Shown: one piece after another, positions 1 to 9,073 of the stretch
Position numbering within the stretch: position 1 is the first letter of the stretch
How the letters are laid out: the number at the start of each line of letters is the position of its first letter
Assembly: GCF_021172145.1 (NCBI RefSeq)
Contig: NZ_CP089095.1
Coordinates: 1,550,001-1,614,000, forward strand
DNA from: Flavobacterium cyclinae
GTDB lineage: Bacteria; Bacteroidota; Bacteroidia; Flavobacteriales; Flavobacteriaceae
Direction: 5' to 3'
Length of the DNA stretch: 64,000 nt
Program-made: the position numbers and the translations under genes
The notes under the pieces: generated by a model
The model's input: the letters and a program-made list of their open reading frames with translations, nothing else
The model's database searches: none
What the model was told of the DNA's origin: nothing

Positions 1-1
1 A

Positions 2-1363
2 GGAACTACCAATAGTAGTATTTCAGGAAAAGATTTCTTTTGTATTAGATATAATACGGATGGAACATTAGATACTTCATTTGGTACAAACGGAATTGCT
101 ACATTTGATTTACAAGGTGGTAGTGATGATGTTGCTTATGCTATGTCACTTTTATCAGATGGTAATATTCTTTTAGCTGGTTTTTCTGATGATGGTAGTA
201 ATAAAAATGCCGCTATTATCCGTATTACATCTAATGGAACTTTAGATACAACTTTTGGAACTGCAGGAAAAGTTTATACTGAATTTATTTCGGGTAGAGC
301 TGATGAAATTAAAGTAATTAAAATTCACGCTTTAACAGGCAATTTAATTGTGGGCGGAACATCTTCTGCAACTTCTACAAATTCTCAAGGTGTTATTGCA
401 AGATATACAAGCAATGGTGTTCTTGATACTAATTTTAATACCACTGGAATTGTTACCTTGCCTAATGGTTCTGGTAGTGGGACTTACTTTCATACAATTG
501 AAGATTTAGCAGTAAAATCAAATGGTAAAATTTCAGCAGTAGGTTGGATCAATCAACAAGGTTTATCTTGGAGTGCTAATCATTACGGATGTAGATTAAA
601 CAGTAATGGTTCCTTAGATACAACATTTTCAACGGATGGATTAATTGTAACAAATGGAGGCTTTAACGGAGATGATAAATCATTTTCAATAATTTTGAAT
701 TCAGATGATAGTTTTTTATTTGCCGGTGGTGGTTATTTAACAGATTTGCAGTATGATTATTTTTTAGGTTTATATAATTCTTCTGGTTCTACTGCTCAAG
801 GTAAAGCATCATTTAATTTTGCTACACTAAATAAAGATATTATTTATGGCACGGGTGTAGATAGCACAGGCAAGATTGTTATGGTCGGTTCAAGTGTTGC
901 TTCAGTTAGTAGCTCAACTTTTGGCTTGGCTAGAGTGAATTCTGATTATACTGTAGATACTTCATTTGGAACTTCTGGTAAAGTAACAACTACTTTTGGT
1001 ACCAATACAACAAATGAGGCTTTTGATATGGCAATTCAATCGGATGATAAAATTATTGCTGTAGGTTACACAGGTAATGATATTGCAATAGCTCGATATA
1101 ATAATGCAACTTTATCAGCTAATGATTTTGATAAAAATACAATTACAATTTATCCAAATCCAGTTAAAAATACATTACATCTAGATTTATCAAATCATTC
1201 TGAAAATTTAGGAAAAGAATTTCAAATTTTTGATGCTAATGGAAGAGTTGTTTTAAAAGGTAAAATAGATGAAATTAATAAAGCTCTTGATGTTTCAAGT
1301 ATGCAAAATGGATTATATTTTATAAAAATTGGAGAAGTTTTAAGTAAGTTTGTTAAGCAATAA
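2..1363 (+). CDS. T9SS-exported beta-propeller-like protein, 5' end outside the window
   Basis: The reading frame is open from base 2, so the gene begins upstream of the window. About 453 codons are visible. The protein carries repeated units of the form NGxLDxxFGxxGxV spaced about 50-60 residues apart, the signature of delta-60 (DUF5122-type) repeats that build beta-propeller-like surface proteins. The last ~80 residues (from about TITIYPNPVKNTLHLDL to LYFIKIG) form a type A T9SS sorting domain, so the protein is probably exported by the type IX secretion system and anchored or released at the cell surface. A methionine occurs at 143, but the repeats run through it, so it is not the start. 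A hairpin terminator follows the stop codon. The binding target is unknown; the T9SS and repeat assignments are firm. Confidence 0.9.
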   Translation, partial: GTTNSSISGKDFFCIRYNTDGTLDTSFGTNGIATFDLQGGSDDVAYAMSLLSDGNILLAGFSDDGSNKNAAIIRITSNGTLDTTFGTAGKVYTEFISGRADEIKVIKIHALTGNLIVGGTSSATSTNSQGVIARYTSNGVLDTNFNTTGIVTLPNGSGSGTYFHTIEDLAVKSNGKISAVGWINQQGLSWSANHYGCRLNSNGSLDTTFSTDGLIVTNGGFNGDDKSFSIILNSDDSFLFAGGGYLTDLQYDYFLGLYNSSGSTAQGKASFNFATLNKDIIYGTGVDSTGKIVMVGSSVASVSSSTFGLARVNSDYTVDTSFGTSGKVTTTFGTNTTNEAFDMAIQSDDKIIAVGYTGNDIAIARYNNATLSANDFDKNTITIYPNPVKNTLHLDLSNHSENLGKEFQIFDANGRVVLKGKIDEINKALDVSSMQNGLYFIKIGEVLSKFVKQ

Positions 1364-1370
1364 ACACTTG

Positions 1371-1404
1371 AAAAAAAGTAACTGTAAAAGTTGCTTTTTT
1401 TTTT
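1371..1404 (+). terminator. Rho-independent terminator after the T9SS protein gene
   Basis: AAAAAAGTAACT and AGTTGCTTTTTT pair with one G-U across a 4-base loop and run into a T tract. The hairpin ends the upstream gene and rules out the TTG at 1391 as the start of the next one. Confidence 0.75.
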
Positions 1405-1456
1405 ACAACATAAATTACCAGTTATAATAAATAAAAATTACTTTAATTCACTAGTT

Positions 1457-2593
1457 ATGGATAATGATAAATTGATTGAAAAAGTATTTGAAATGCTCAA
1501 AAAAAATGAACTTTCTTATCGTATTGATAATTCTTTAAAAGCTTATAATCTCACTACTTCAGAAATTTCTATTATTAGAGAAGAAGCTACAAGAAAATAT
1601 AAGTACTATGTTGTTGAAACCCTAAAAAAGCGAAATAAAATTTGTTTTTACATCGGTGTAGGTTTAATCGTTTTGGTATCCATACTTTTCTTTTTTTATT
1701 TACCTACAACTAGTATAGTTGATAACGTAACTTTAATATCAATTTTTGGTGCAGTTTTATTGAGTTTTTCTATCTATTTTTCATACGTTTTTTATAACTC
1801 ATGGTATCCTGAAAATATTTCCGAAAACGCTACTCTTGATTTTGATCTTGGTGGCTTTTTCTCTTTTTTTGTTCCATTAGCTTTTATTCCAAGTTTTATT
1901 TTTTTCTTTTTAATTCAAAATCGTATTGAAAATGGAGCTAAAAAAACACTTATAGAAACTAAAGTTGAAACAGTAGGGGTAATAACGTCAGGAGCTTTTT
2001 ATGAGTCAAGAAGCTTAAAAGGGAGACGTTCTAATGATGCTGAGATTACGGTTAAGTTTATAACAAAAGATAAAGATAAAAGAACAATAAAAAAGACTAT
2101 TGAAATTATGCCTAATGAGTTTAACAATTATTACAAAGGGCAAAAAGTCAATTTAATTTACTCAAGTGTAAACCCGTATAATTTTATGCTTCTGAATTCT
2201 GATGAAGAAGTAAGGGCTATTTTTAAAACAGAAGAAAGAGCAATAGTTTTTGATGATTTAACTGCTTTTTTAGAAAAAAATCAAAAGCAAATTTCGGAGA
2301 AACTTAATACTATCTCTTATGGTTGGAATTACGATTCAAACAAGAACTCATGGATCAATTCAAGCAGAGAATCTTTAATAATGAAGAAAGATTCCGATAT
2401 TTTGTTTTTTCCTCGAAAAGGGATGGAAATGTTTTTAGATAATTATTTAAGAAAAAATCAATATGTAAAAGTTAACGAAGATATTCCAGGGGTAATAGAT
2501 TGTTATGAAAAATCAAATTTTAGAGTTGAAAAAATGTCGTTAAGACAAGGTACTGAAATTCAATTTTTCTACAGAATTTATAAAGTTAATTAG
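1457..2593 (+). CDS. Membrane protein with DUF3592-like domain
   Basis: A 378-residue protein of unknown function. The ATG at 1457 is preferred because the upstream in-frame TTG at 1391 lies inside the terminator of the previous gene. Residues 1-60 are charged and helical. Three hydrophobic segments follow at about 62-82, 91-113 and 132-153. Residues ~165-250 contain TVGVITSGAFYESRS and a later GQKVNLIYSSVNPYNF, resembling DUF3592, a small beta-rich domain of membrane proteins that typically ends in a Y-x-x-x-NP motif. The C-terminal ~130 residues match nothing I recognise. It is the first gene of a tight co-directional run of unknown genes and abuts the next one (TAG immediately followed by ATG), so they are probably co-transcribed. 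Confidence 0.75.
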   Translation: MDNDKLIEKVFEMLKKNELSYRIDNSLKAYNLTTSEISIIREEATRKYKYYVVETLKKRNKICFYIGVGLIVLVSILFFFYLPTTSIVDNVTLISIFGAVLLSFSIYFSYVFYNSWYPENISENATLDFDLGGFFSFFVPLAFIPSFIFFFLIQNRIENGAKKTLIETKVETVGVITSGAFYESRSLKGRRSNDAEITVKFITKDKDKRTIKKTIEIMPNEFNNYYKGQKVNLIYSSVNPYNFMLLNSDEEVRAIFKTEERAIVFDDLTAFLEKNQKQISEKLNTISYGWNYDSNKNSWINSSRESLIMKKDSDILFFPRKGMEMFLDNYLRKNQYVKVNEDIPGVIDCYEKSNFRVEKMSLRQGTEIQFFYRIYKVN

Positions 2594-3232
2594 ATGATTT
2601 TAGGATTAGTCACAATTAAACCATACAAGAAGTTGAATAATCAATTTATTGGAACTCAATTTTTTGTTTTAGGAATTCCGTTGTTTCCATTAAATAGCTA
2701 TTTTTTTATTGATAATAACTCAATGCAAAGTATAGAAATAGGAATTCATAACGGACACATTATTAAGATATACTCTAGTATTTTAGTTTTTATTTTATCA
2801 GTCCTATTATTTATACCTCAATTTATTGAAATTGAAACTATTTTTAAGTTTTTGATTTTGTCAATTATGATGGGGCTTCTAGTTGGTCTTTTCATAAAAT
2901 ATGACGCTGATTCAGAGGAGGAAAAAGATTTAAGATTAAAAATTGGTCAAATAGTTGGAATTAATCTTTTACCTAAAGAAATGGATATTAGAACTTCAAT
3001 TTCTTTAAAAAATCAATTTATTAAAACACTTCAAATAAAATGTAATACTATCAAATATTTCAATGAAATTTTAGATACTGAATTATACACTAAGAATGAT
3101 TTGGCTCTAATTTTTATTATCTTGCTTTATGAGTATCGAATAAATCCTAATTTTAAGAACAAAGAAAGAATGGTTTATTTTTACAACAAAGCATACGGAA
3201 ATCCATTTCCAAATATTCTCATTAAACATTAA
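2594..3232 (+). CDS. Unknown two-helix membrane protein
   Basis: A 212-residue protein I do not recognise. It begins MILGLVTIKPYKKLNNQFIG and has two predicted membrane helices, roughly residues 56-76 (IYSSILVFILSVLLFIPQFI) and 82-102 (FKFLILSIMMGLLVGLFIKY), followed by a soluble, Lys/Asn-rich C-terminal half. The start ATG directly follows the stop of the upstream DUF3592-like gene, which indicates translational coupling. The N-terminal GTQFFVLGIPLFPLNSYF resembles segments of small Flavobacteria membrane proteins that sit in similar runs of uncharacterised genes. No catalytic motif is visible. Confidence 0.65.
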   Translation: MILGLVTIKPYKKLNNQFIGTQFFVLGIPLFPLNSYFFIDNNSMQSIEIGIHNGHIIKIYSSILVFILSVLLFIPQFIEIETIFKFLILSIMMGLLVGLFIKYDADSEEEKDLRLKIGQIVGINLLPKEMDIRTSISLKNQFIKTLQIKCNTIKYFNEILDTELYTKNDLALIFIILLYEYRINPNFKNKERMVYFYNKAYGNPFPNILIKH

Positions 3233-3241
3233 ATTAACGAT

Positions 3242-3844
3242 ATGAATTTTTTTAAAAAACTTTTTTCTTCAAAACAGGAAAAACAAGAAACTACAAAAGC
3301 AAAAAATCACGATGCTCCAAAATTTGATGCTATTTATACAGATGAATATTTTAATAAAAGATATCAAGAGGAAAATATTTATGATGAAAACGGAATTCTA
3401 GATGGTTGTTTAAAGATGATTGAGGGATATTTTATAGACAATAAAATAGAAAAATTAAATAAAGAGATTAGCAATCACCCTGAGAATTTAGATCAAGTTG
3501 TTGACGAAGGTTTTGGATTCAGTTTATACTGTAGAGCCTTTGAATTAAGTGATAAAGAGGCTACGTTGTTTTTAAGTCATGCATTTAGCGATTTTATAAT
3601 AAAAAAATACGGTTTTAAATTATTTAGCGATAACGAACCCGAATTTCCTTTACGCTTTTTAACATTAAAGTACGATAATAACGGAGCAGTTGTTTCAATA
3701 TATCCCTATGAATATGCAGCTAAGGTTTTAAATTATGAAGCTAAATTCGTTGATTTACATAACCGTATTGAGGCAAATATTGGTAATCTACCCTCTGTGA
3801 AAGATGTTTTAGATAGCTTCATTAATTCAGCAAAAGAAGAGTAA
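3242..3844 (+). CDS. Unknown soluble acidic protein
   Basis: A 200-residue protein with no signal peptide or membrane helix. It starts MNFFKKLFSSKQEKQETTK, a basic amphipathic opening common in small Bacteroidota proteins that may associate peripherally with membranes. The middle contains GFGFSLYCRAFELSDKEATL and a later PLRFLTLKYDNNGAVVSIYP, which look like an alpha/beta fold. I do not recognise the family. It sits 9 bp after the preceding membrane protein and 12 bp before the next gene, so it belongs to the same unknown operon. An immunity-like or scaffold role would be consistent with the context but nothing in the sequence proves it. Confidence 0.6.
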   Translation: MNFFKKLFSSKQEKQETTKAKNHDAPKFDAIYTDEYFNKRYQEENIYDENGILDGCLKMIEGYFIDNKIEKLNKEISNHPENLDQVVDEGFGFSLYCRAFELSDKEATLFLSHAFSDFIIKKYGFKLFSDNEPEFPLRFLTLKYDNNGAVVSIYPYEYAAKVLNYEAKFVDLHNRIEANIGNLPSVKDVLDSFINSAKEE

Positions 3845-3856
3845 TAAGTTCACGAT

Positions 3857-4969
3857 ATGGAAATACATCCATTTTATATCTTTTCAGTTTTCATAATTAT
3901 TTTCATTTTAGTAGTTATGAAACGCTTTTTTTCTGTTCCAAGAGCCGAACGTAAAGCTTTAGCTCAATCGGAGGAAGGTAAAAAATTAAAAGAGTTTGCA
4001 CTTCATCATTTTAATGAATTAAAAAAAATAAATCCATCAGCTACTTTAGAAGATGATTTTCCTGAAAATGTATTTCCTTCGGCATTAATAAAAATTCTGA
4101 AAACAGAAAATCCTTCACGTGAGGAACAAATTGAGGCTATTACTTCAATTAATATGCATTTTACACAACAACAAAAAACAAATGACATTAATTACATTAA
4201 TAAGAGGGTCAAAGTTCAACGCAATTCTATTTTCATTGATAACAGTTTTTCATTAAGAAACAGACAAATTGAAATTGAACCTATTATCGAATTAGAAGGA
4301 GAAATTCCATCAATTTCAATTTATGAAGGCAGCAAATTAATTCGTAAATTTAGTATTGAACCATTAAAGAGTAATTCTAATTTAAATGGTCAATACTTAC
4401 ATAGTTCCATAAGAATAAATGCTAATTCTTCAGTTCAAATTGACGGTATAATTTCTAATTCTAGTAGTGAATTTGATAAAAATGGAGAAGGAATACGATT
4501 CCAACCTTTCTTCTTATCGGATAAAGAGGAAGAAAATCAAAAGTTAAAAGGATTAGGAATGTTTGATAGAGGTTTGCACTATGTGGGATTGGTTACTCCT
4601 TCAAACGTTCGATTAGTGTGCACTTGTGATGAATGTTCTAAAAGTTTTGGCGTAGAATTTATTCACGCTGGTTTCGCTGAGGTACAATATTTCTATTCTT
4701 CGAATTCAAAGGAAACCTTAATTGTACCTTATGATAATAAACTTAGTCCAGTTCCACATCAAACCCAAAAAGATTTTGATGAAAATCTATTAATTGAAAT
4801 AGAAAGTAAATTGCCAACAACAATTGATGGTAAATTTGAATATTACAATGCGTTCAAATGTCCTCATTGCTTTGCAGATTTTATTAATTTTAGAAATAAT
4901 AAAGAATTAAGGCAAAAAGAATATTATGCAAATTATTATATTAATAACAATCTAAGAAGGTTAGGTTAG
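3857..4969 (+). CDS. Unknown membrane-anchored protein with a Cys-rich zinc-binding-like region
   Basis: A 370-residue protein. An N-terminal helix (about residues 5-22, FYIFSVFIIIFILVVMKRFF) should anchor it in the inner membrane, with the rest cytoplasmic judging by the positive residues after the helix. The C-terminal third carries LVCTCDECSKSF and FKCPHCFADF about 80 residues apart, four or five cysteines that could form a split zinc-ribbon. The central region is beta-rich and Ser/Asn-rich. The family is not recognised. The gene lies 12 bp after its neighbour in the same direction. The Cys pairs suggest metal binding or a structural zinc, which is inference only. Confidence 0.65.
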   Translation: MEIHPFYIFSVFIIIFILVVMKRFFSVPRAERKALAQSEEGKKLKEFALHHFNELKKINPSATLEDDFPENVFPSALIKILKTENPSREEQIEAITSINMHFTQQQKTNDINYINKRVKVQRNSIFIDNSFSLRNRQIEIEPIIELEGEIPSISIYEGSKLIRKFSIEPLKSNSNLNGQYLHSSIRINANSSVQIDGIISNSSSEFDKNGEGIRFQPFFLSDKEEENQKLKGLGMFDRGLHYVGLVTPSNVRLVCTCDECSKSFGVEFIHAGFAEVQYFYSSNSKETLIVPYDNKLSPVPHQTQKDFDENLLIEIESKLPTTIDGKFEYYNAFKCPHCFADFINFRNNKELRQKEYYANYYINNNLRRLG

Positions 4970-5005
4970 GTTCGCAATTCAAATTTTAATGTATTCAATA
5001 AACAA

Positions 5006-5395
5006 ATGAAAAAGATATATTTAGATTCCAATTTGTTTTGGTTAGCTTCAAAATTCATTTTCACCTTTTTTTTGATATTCTTTCCCGGATATGTTTTATT
5101 ACTCGGGGGTTTAAAAATAGAAGAGTTGTTTTACACTCTGTTCTTGTTTTTTGAAGGTATAATTTTAGCAATCACACTAAAAGAAGTTTTTGTTAAAAAT
5201 GCCGATTTATCTGGCTTAAGAAAACTTTCAGGGGGTATTTTAATGCTCTTCGGACTGGGATTAATGATTTTTCTCCTTACTTTGTCAAAAGGAAGTAGAA
5301 ATGATTTATACGGGTTAGGACTGTTTTTATCGTTATGGATGTTCCTAGCAGGTATTTATGATATATTGGGTGTAAAAAAAGAAGAAGAGAATTAA
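5006..5395 (+). CDS. Small polytopic membrane protein
   Basis: A 129-residue protein that is almost entirely hydrophobic, with about four membrane segments (for example FIFTFFLIFFPGYVLLLGG near residues 17-35 and GGILMLFGLGLMIFLLTLS near residues 76-94). It ends in a charged KKEEEN tail. There is no recognisable family and no polar residues within the helices that would indicate transport. It lies 36 bp downstream of the Cys-rich gene and 11 bp upstream of the next one, so it shares their transcript. Confidence 0.6.
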   Translation: MKKIYLDSNLFWLASKFIFTFFLIFFPGYVLLLGGLKIEELFYTLFLFFEGIILAITLKEVFVKNADLSGLRKLSGGILMLFGLGLMIFLLTLSKGSRNDLYGLGLFLSLWMFLAGIYDILGVKKEEEN

Positions 5396-5406
5396 TTTTA
5401 GAATAG

Positions 5407-6129
5407 ATGGGACATAATATTTCGGGTATTGCAATAAATATAAATTTTGAAAACAATGTAGAAGAGTTGTCAAAGCTTTTAGGTGTAGAACTTCAAATTG
5501 AAAATGAAATTATTTTTGAAGAAGCCAGTGAAAATTGGAAAGAGGAAGGATATTTTGATGTGTATTTTTCCAAAAACGGAACTTTAATTTTCGCTAACAT
5601 AGATTATTGTTTAGAACCTTATTCTCATAAAGAAACTAACATACTAACATTTGCACTATCCGAAACATCAATGACTTTTAACATCGGCTATACTGAAAAT
5701 GATGTATTAGTTCGAAGCATTATGAAAGTTAACGATGACATATTAGATGAAGAAGGAGCGCCACTACAATGCGAAATAGATAATGAGGATGATATGACCG
5801 AGGCTATTTTTGATCAAATAGGAGAGGTCATCGGAACACACTTTTATGAAATTGAGTTAGATGAAAAAGCATATCGATTTTCATTAAAAAATACAGCATC
5901 AGTTGAGCAGCCAACGCAAGTTCAAGTGGAAGATGAATCAGCAATTTCTAAATTAGAACCAGAAGTAACAAAAGAAGTTCCACAGCAGTTGTTCAATGCC
6001 AAAACAAATAATCCAGAAACAGCAAATAAAGGTATTGGTATGGAATTAATAATTGGTGTTGCAATTGTAATCATTGCAATGCTAATAGGCTTAATCTATG
6101 TAATAGTTTCAATAATTAATCTTCCTTAA
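5407..6129 (+). CDS. Unknown protein with C-terminal membrane anchor
   Basis: A 240-residue protein beginning MGHNISGIAININFENNVEE. Residues 1-165 form an acidic soluble domain. A Gln/Pro/Glu linker follows (TQVQVEDESAISKLEPEVTK region), and a single C-terminal helix (about 214-236, MELIIGVAIVIIAMLIGLIYVIV) should leave the N-terminal domain in the cytoplasm as a tail-anchored protein. The MGHNISGIAI opening recurs in small Flavobacteriia proteins of unknown role as far as I can tell from memory; I cannot name a family. It is the seventh gene of the run. Confidence 0.6.
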   Translation: MGHNISGIAININFENNVEELSKLLGVELQIENEIIFEEASENWKEEGYFDVYFSKNGTLIFANIDYCLEPYSHKETNILTFALSETSMTFNIGYTENDVLVRSIMKVNDDILDEEGAPLQCEIDNEDDMTEAIFDQIGEVIGTHFYEIELDEKAYRFSLKNTASVEQPTQVQVEDESAISKLEPEVTKEVPQQLFNAKTNNPETANKGIGMELIIGVAIVIIAMLIGLIYVIVSIINLP

Positions 6130-6152
6130 AAACAAGTTCAATCTTTTATTTC

Positions 6153-6203
6153 ATGAATCAAAACATCAAAAAAATACTGGATTTAATTTTACTGAACAGA
6201 TAA
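6153..6203 (+). other. Possible 16-residue leader peptide overlapping the next start
   Basis: An ATG at 6153 opens a 16-codon frame (MNQNIKKILDLILLNR) whose TAA overlaps the ATG of the next gene in a TAATG arrangement. It may be a translationally coupled leader or chance; there is no independent support. Confidence 0.2.
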
Positions 6204-6433
6204 TGAAAAAATATAACGGATACATAAAGTTAGCAGCTATAACACTTCTAATTTTAGCTTTAAAGGAAATAGAACAATTGAATTTTACAGCTCAACAAAT
6301 GAGTGAGTTTGACTTGCAACAATACAACATGAATTTTGAAGTAATAACAAATAGAATGTATGCCCAATTAGCAGTTATTTTAATTGCGTTACTAGTATTA
6401 ATCCTTTCATTCCGTAAAAATTATGCAAAATAA
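6203..6433 (+). CDS. Small two-helix membrane protein
   Basis: A 76-residue protein with hydrophobic segments at about residues 7-22 and 50-69 separated by a polar loop. It is unrecognised. Its start overlaps the stop of a 16-codon frame (TAATG), and its last codons overlap the start of the next membrane protein by 11 bp in another frame. The two are therefore very likely co-translated and may form a complex. Confidence 0.55.
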   Translation: MKKYNGYIKLAAITLLILALKEIEQLNFTAQQMSEFDLQQYNMNFEVITNRMYAQLAVILIALLVLILSFRKNYAK

Positions 6434-7220
6434 AACTGCAATTAAAATAGGGTTTTTAATGATACTATTTTCCGTTTTAAACAGTATCATTCTTTCATTT
6501 ACACTCATAATAGTTTTATTATGTTTAGCTTACGTAATCATAAATACCAAAATAGTAGAAAAACTTAAGCTAATCAGTAATACTGAAGAATCAGAAGATA
6601 TTGATATTCTGTTTTCCAAAGGATTAAAAAGCTTCTTAATAATAAAACTTTCAATTACCATTTATCAAGTAATAAATACGCTAATAATACATTTCACAAA
6701 ACTAAACATAAGTGATTCTAATGATGCATTACAAAAGTATATTTCTTATCATGTTATGGATATAGTGATTGCAATTATTGCTTATTTTTTAGTAATGAAA
6801 CTATATGAAAATGGTAAAGCTAAATTCACCAATACATTAGTAAGCGCTATTTCATTCATAATTGCGTTTTATCTACTAAGTTTTAAAATTTCTAATTTAG
6901 TAATATTGAAAATAGAAGAAGTAACCTATGCAACAAAATTGTTATTATATTACTTTGGTTTAGTTACAATACTATTATTTTTATCCAATAAGATTTCCGT
7001 TTGGTTCGATAACTCAAATGATAATGAAAAACAATTAAGTACAGGAATTAAATTAACAGCAGCTGCTTTATTTGTATGCTTAGTATTCGATTTTGAAATG
7101 TTCAGTTACATGTTACATGATGGTTTTAACATGCTTGATTTCTTCTATTATACAATTACATTAATAGCTTTAGCTTCGTTTGTTTTTAATAAAAAACTGG
7201 CTAAAATTATTTTGAAGTAG
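6423..7220 (+). CDS. Polytopic membrane protein of unknown function
   Basis: A 265-residue protein with about seven hydrophobic segments (for example IGFLMILFSVLNSIILSFTL near the N-terminus and LLLYYFGLVTILLFLS near residue 180). It is unrecognised and carries no conserved charged transporter motif. It overlaps the preceding small membrane gene by 11 bp. A 55-bp gap separates it from the next gene, which carries a signal peptide. The pairing of a tiny and a larger membrane protein resembles bicistronic membrane complexes, but no function can be assigned. Confidence 0.6.
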   Translation: MQNKTAIKIGFLMILFSVLNSIILSFTLIIVLLCLAYVIINTKIVEKLKLISNTEESEDIDILFSKGLKSFLIIKLSITIYQVINTLIIHFTKLNISDSNDALQKYISYHVMDIVIAIIAYFLVMKLYENGKAKFTNTLVSAISFIIAFYLLSFKISNLVILKIEEVTYATKLLLYYFGLVTILLFLSNKISVWFDNSNDNEKQLSTGIKLTAAALFVCLVFDFEMFSYMLHDGFNMLDFFYYTITLIALASFVFNKKLAKIILK

Positions 7221-7275
7221 TTGTAATTTATAATATTAAAATAGTTGTGTGCTCCATATATAAAAAATCAATTCC

Positions 7276-8370
7276 ATGAAAATAATAATAATTTTAGCGA
7301 CTTTTTTCTCCTCTGTAGTTTTTGCTCAAGAGCTTATAACAAAACGTAATTTTGAAAACATTCAATACGTTGAGGATATAGAATGGTATGGTGATGAGAT
7401 CTATTGTTCAGGTTATACGTTTAATACAAAAATTAATGACGGTAATGCAACGGATGCTTACTTAATAAGATATGATAAAAATCTAAGTCCTTTATGGACT
7501 CTTAAAATTAGCGAAGAACACACCAATATTGTTTACTCGTTTAAAAGACATAAAAATAAAATTTATGCATTGGTAACTCAAGGAAATGTTAAGCCTTTAG
7601 AACAAGATGTTTTTATTAGTTTATTTATAATTAGTTTAGACGGAAAAATTGAAGACAGGATCAATTTGGGAAAAACATTTCATAGCCCATCGAATATTGA
7701 ATTCGTAGGTGATGATTTAATTTTCGGGAATAAAGTTAGTGATGGTGTTAGATATTCTAGCAGCTCTCTATCTGAAATAATAAAATATAACATTAAAACT
7801 AAAAAAGTTTCAAGGCATAAAAGTAGCAGATACATGGCTAGACCAAAAAAGATAATAGTTGACAAATCAAATATCTTTTTGTTTGGAATTTATTTACACA
7901 AAAACCAACCCAATATTTTAGCTTACATAAATGGTAAATATTCTGAAATATCCTTAAATGTAAGTAAAGAAGAGTATTTTTTAGACAGCTACATTGACAA
8001 TAACATCTTAACTGTTGTTTGTCTGTTTCCAGGAACATATCATGACAAGGAACAATATTTAAAAATTTATAGTTATAATATAGTAGATAAATCAATTAAG
8101 TCTAAGAAAATTTCATATGCTGAACTAGATTGGTCAGACCAAAAATTTGACACATTTACAACAAGTGAGGGGTCTTGGTTAATCATGCAAAACAATACAA
8201 CTAAAGAATTAAATTTTGAATTATTTAATAAAGACTTAAAGAAAATTAAGACAATCAAATACGATTCAAATAATGGAAATGGCAACTGGGATAGATTTAT
8301 TTTTAAAAATGGGTATTTATTAAATGCCAATACATATGGTATTATGTTATATAAAATGATTAACAAATAA
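7276..8370 (+). CDS. Secreted, beta-propeller-like protein of unknown function
   Basis: A 364-residue protein with a clear signal peptide (MKIIIILATFFSSVVFAQ, likely cleaved before E19). The mature part is rich in beta-strand motifs of the type V-D-K-S-N-I-F-L-F-G-I, with repeated blade-like units, suggesting a periplasmic or extracellular beta-propeller. It lacks a T9SS sorting tail, so periplasmic retention is likely. No enzyme motif is visible. It is followed after 4 bp by another secreted protein, which suggests a functional pair. Confidence 0.6.
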   Translation: MKIIIILATFFSSVVFAQELITKRNFENIQYVEDIEWYGDEIYCSGYTFNTKINDGNATDAYLIRYDKNLSPLWTLKISEEHTNIVYSFKRHKNKIYALVTQGNVKPLEQDVFISLFIISLDGKIEDRINLGKTFHSPSNIEFVGDDLIFGNKVSDGVRYSSSSLSEIIKYNIKTKKVSRHKSSRYMARPKKIIVDKSNIFLFGIYLHKNQPNILAYINGKYSEISLNVSKEEYFLDSYIDNNILTVVCLFPGTYHDKEQYLKIYSYNIVDKSIKSKKISYAELDWSDQKFDTFTTSEGSWLIMQNNTTKELNFELFNKDLKKIKTIKYDSNNGNGNWDRFIFKNGYLLNANTYGIMLYKMINK

Positions 8371-8374
8371 TTAG

Positions 8375-9073
8375 ATGAAAATGAAAATGAAACTAAAACT
8401 AAAACTTTGCTTTGTATTTATTTTATTACACACACTTGTGAGTTCTCAAGAAAATGTAATCATTAATGATTTAAAATTTTATAACTATTCAGGTAATCCA
8501 AAAAAAGTTACAGAAATAATTACTTTTTCAAATCATGATATTGACAAAAGTATATCCTATTTTGATAAAGAAGGATTTTTAGTAAAAGTCGAATACTACA
8601 ATTTAACCAAAAGTGAAGCTCCTAATAAAAGATTCTTAAATAAAGTTATTAATTATAATTCAAAGAATAAAGAGAAGCGTTATTTTACAAGTGTTTTAAC
8701 AGATAAAAATAAAATTGAAGGAGAAGGATATTTTGAAAAAATTACAGATTCATTATACAAGAGAGTTTCAAAATTTAATGTTTACAATATATCGCTCAGT
8801 AAATTGATTTATTTTGATAAAAGCAACAAAATTATAAAGACAGAGGAAACCGGTAATTTTAGAGAAGCTAAAATTAATACTACTATTACTTATTCATATA
8901 ATAATTCAGAAAAAGAAGGTATGGTTGTTGAAGATTTTATTAATAATACAAAAACAATTCTTTTTTATGACAACATAAAACTTGACCATAATTTTAATGC
9001 TGTCTACGAAGAATTATTTGATAATGGTGGAGTTCTTCAACAAAAAATAGAACGAGAATTTGAATACTATTAA
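8375..9073 (+). CDS. Secreted protein of unknown function
   Basis: A 232-residue protein with an unusual Met/Lys-repeat start (MKMKMKLKLKLC, encoded by a short ATGAAA/CTAAAA microrepeat) running into a signal peptide ending near LVSSQ. The mature domain has a repetitive pattern of Tyr-rich strands (ISYFDKEGFLVKVEYYN, FEYY at the end), somewhat like YD/RHS-type strands but without a convincing repeat. The gene starts 4 bp after the preceding secreted protein. The start could be any of the three leading Met codons. It closes the ten-gene run. Confidence 0.6.
   Translation: MKMKMKLKLKLCFVFILLHTLVSSQENVIINDLKFYNYSGNPKKVTEIITFSNHDIDKSISYFDKEGFLVKVEYYNLTKSEAPNKRFLNKVINYNSKNKEKRYFTSVLTDKNKIEGEGYFEKITDSLYKRVSKFNVYNISLSKLIYFDKSNKIIKTEETGNFREAKINTTITYSYNNSEKEGMVVEDFINNTKTILFYDNIKLDHNFNAVYEELFDNGGVLQQKIEREFEYY

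Noticed and set aside
1391..1456. TTG start 22 codons upstream of the DUF3592-like gene
   Set aside because: It lies inside the hairpin and T tract of the preceding terminator; the ATG at 1457 is better.
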